Shown: positions 24,329 to 24,370 of the stretch, piece after piece
Layout of the letters: each line of letters starts with the position of its first letter
Numbering within the stretch: the stretch's first letter is position 1
Source of the DNA: Hyphomonadaceae bacterium UBA2389
Lineage (GTDB): Bacteria > Pseudomonadota > Alphaproteobacteria > Caulobacterales > Aquidulcibacteraceae
NCBI GenBank assembly: GCA_002343395.1
Contig: DDSN01000020.1
Location: forward strand, 1 to 24,370
Direction: 5' to 3'
Length of the DNA stretch: 24,370 nucleotides
Position numbers and translations under genes: made by a program
The notes under the pieces: generated by a model
What the model saw: only the letters and a program-made list of their open reading frames with translations
Databases searched by the model: none
Told to the model about the DNA's origin: nothing

Positions 24329-24352
24329 CGCCTTGATCCCTCCGACGAGGGA
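24319..24352 (+). other. Two tandem hairpins, the first with the tig TGA as its loop
   Basis: CAAGGCG-TGA-CGCCTTG (24319-24335) is a perfect 7-bp inverted repeat whose three-base centre is the tig stop codon. One base later, TCCCTC (24337-24342) and GAGGGA (24347-24352) form a 6-bp hairpin around CGAC. AAAA, not a T-tract, follows on the plus strand, so this is not a standard terminator. The structure may reflect mutation or sequencing trouble at a hairpin, or be coincidence. Confidence 0.6.
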
Positions 24353-24370
24353 AAAAGCGAAGAGGATATC
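24329..24370 (+). other. In-frame continuation of trigger factor beyond the TGA
   Basis: Directly after the TGA, the same reading frame stays open to the window edge and encodes 14 residues, RLDPSDEGKSEEDI. From memory of the family, an acidic DP.D.GKSE.. stretch is expected at this point, before the AERRVRLGL helix near the end of alphaproteobacterial trigger factors. No new start codon or ribosome site is visible, so it is best read as the rest of tig. Only 42 bases can be judged. Confidence 0.55.

Noticed and set aside
1..24370. Mobile elements, CRISPR arrays, integrase or attachment sites
   Set aside because: No transposase or integrase motif, no spaced short repeats and no tRNA-flanking direct repeat were seen in the window.

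Overview
The window comes from a GC-rich alphaproteobacterial chromosome. The evidence is the split ccoNOQP / ccoGHIS oxidase loci, the order rplM-rpsI-argC, a glnB-glnA pair with a Tyr51 PII protein, and the style of ParE and CtaA. A Caulobacterales or Hyphomonadaceae-like host is my best guess, but the lineage is inferred from gene content and not from a search. I see no insertion sequence, phage gene, CRISPR array or integrase. No intergenic stretch exceeds 300 bases.

Layout. (1) 1-6591, plus strand: cbb3-type high-affinity cytochrome oxidase. The 3' end of ccoN is followed by ccoO, ccoQ and ccoP, then a strong hairpin terminator, then the maturation genes ccoG, ccoH, ccoI and ccoS. (2) 6588-11348, minus strand: a compact four-gene unit encoding a membrane-anchored SGNH-like protein, an FkbH-like HAD protein, an acyl carrier protein and an MBOAT acyltransferase. 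Its architecture resembles dltABCD, with the FkbH-like enzyme in place of the adenylating DltA. (3) 11391-13381: a small Pro/Ala-rich ORF, tRNA-Pro(GGG), and a secreted protein built of three four-cysteine repeats. (4) 13575-16695, plus strand: ctaA, rplM, rpsI, terminator, argC. (5) 16699-20637, minus strand: glnB, glnA, terminator, parE. (6) 20817-23094, plus strand: nnrD and a two-helix membrane protein of unknown function. (7) tRNA-Leu(UAG) on the minus strand, then tig (trigger factor) on the plus strand to the window edge.

How the genes work together. Region 1 builds and assembles the microaerobic terminal oxidase: CcoI supplies copper, and CcoG, CcoH and CcoS are assembly factors. Region 2 looks like a cell-envelope decoration system. 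A carrier protein would be loaded in the cytoplasm, its acyl group passed through the MBOAT protein, and the transfer completed outside by the anchored SGNH-like protein. Neither donor nor acceptor is shown by the sequence. Regions 4-6 are housekeeping: heme A synthesis, ribosomal proteins, arginine and glutamine synthesis with PII control, chromosome decatenation and NAD(P)HX repair.

Two things deserve most attention. The first is the ACP/FkbH/MBOAT/SGNH unit as a possible uncharacterised acyl-transfer system. The second is the trigger factor gene, which is interrupted by an in-frame TGA at 24326-24328. A continuation that looks like trigger factor follows in the same frame, and the TGA forms the loop of a perfect 7-bp inverted repeat.
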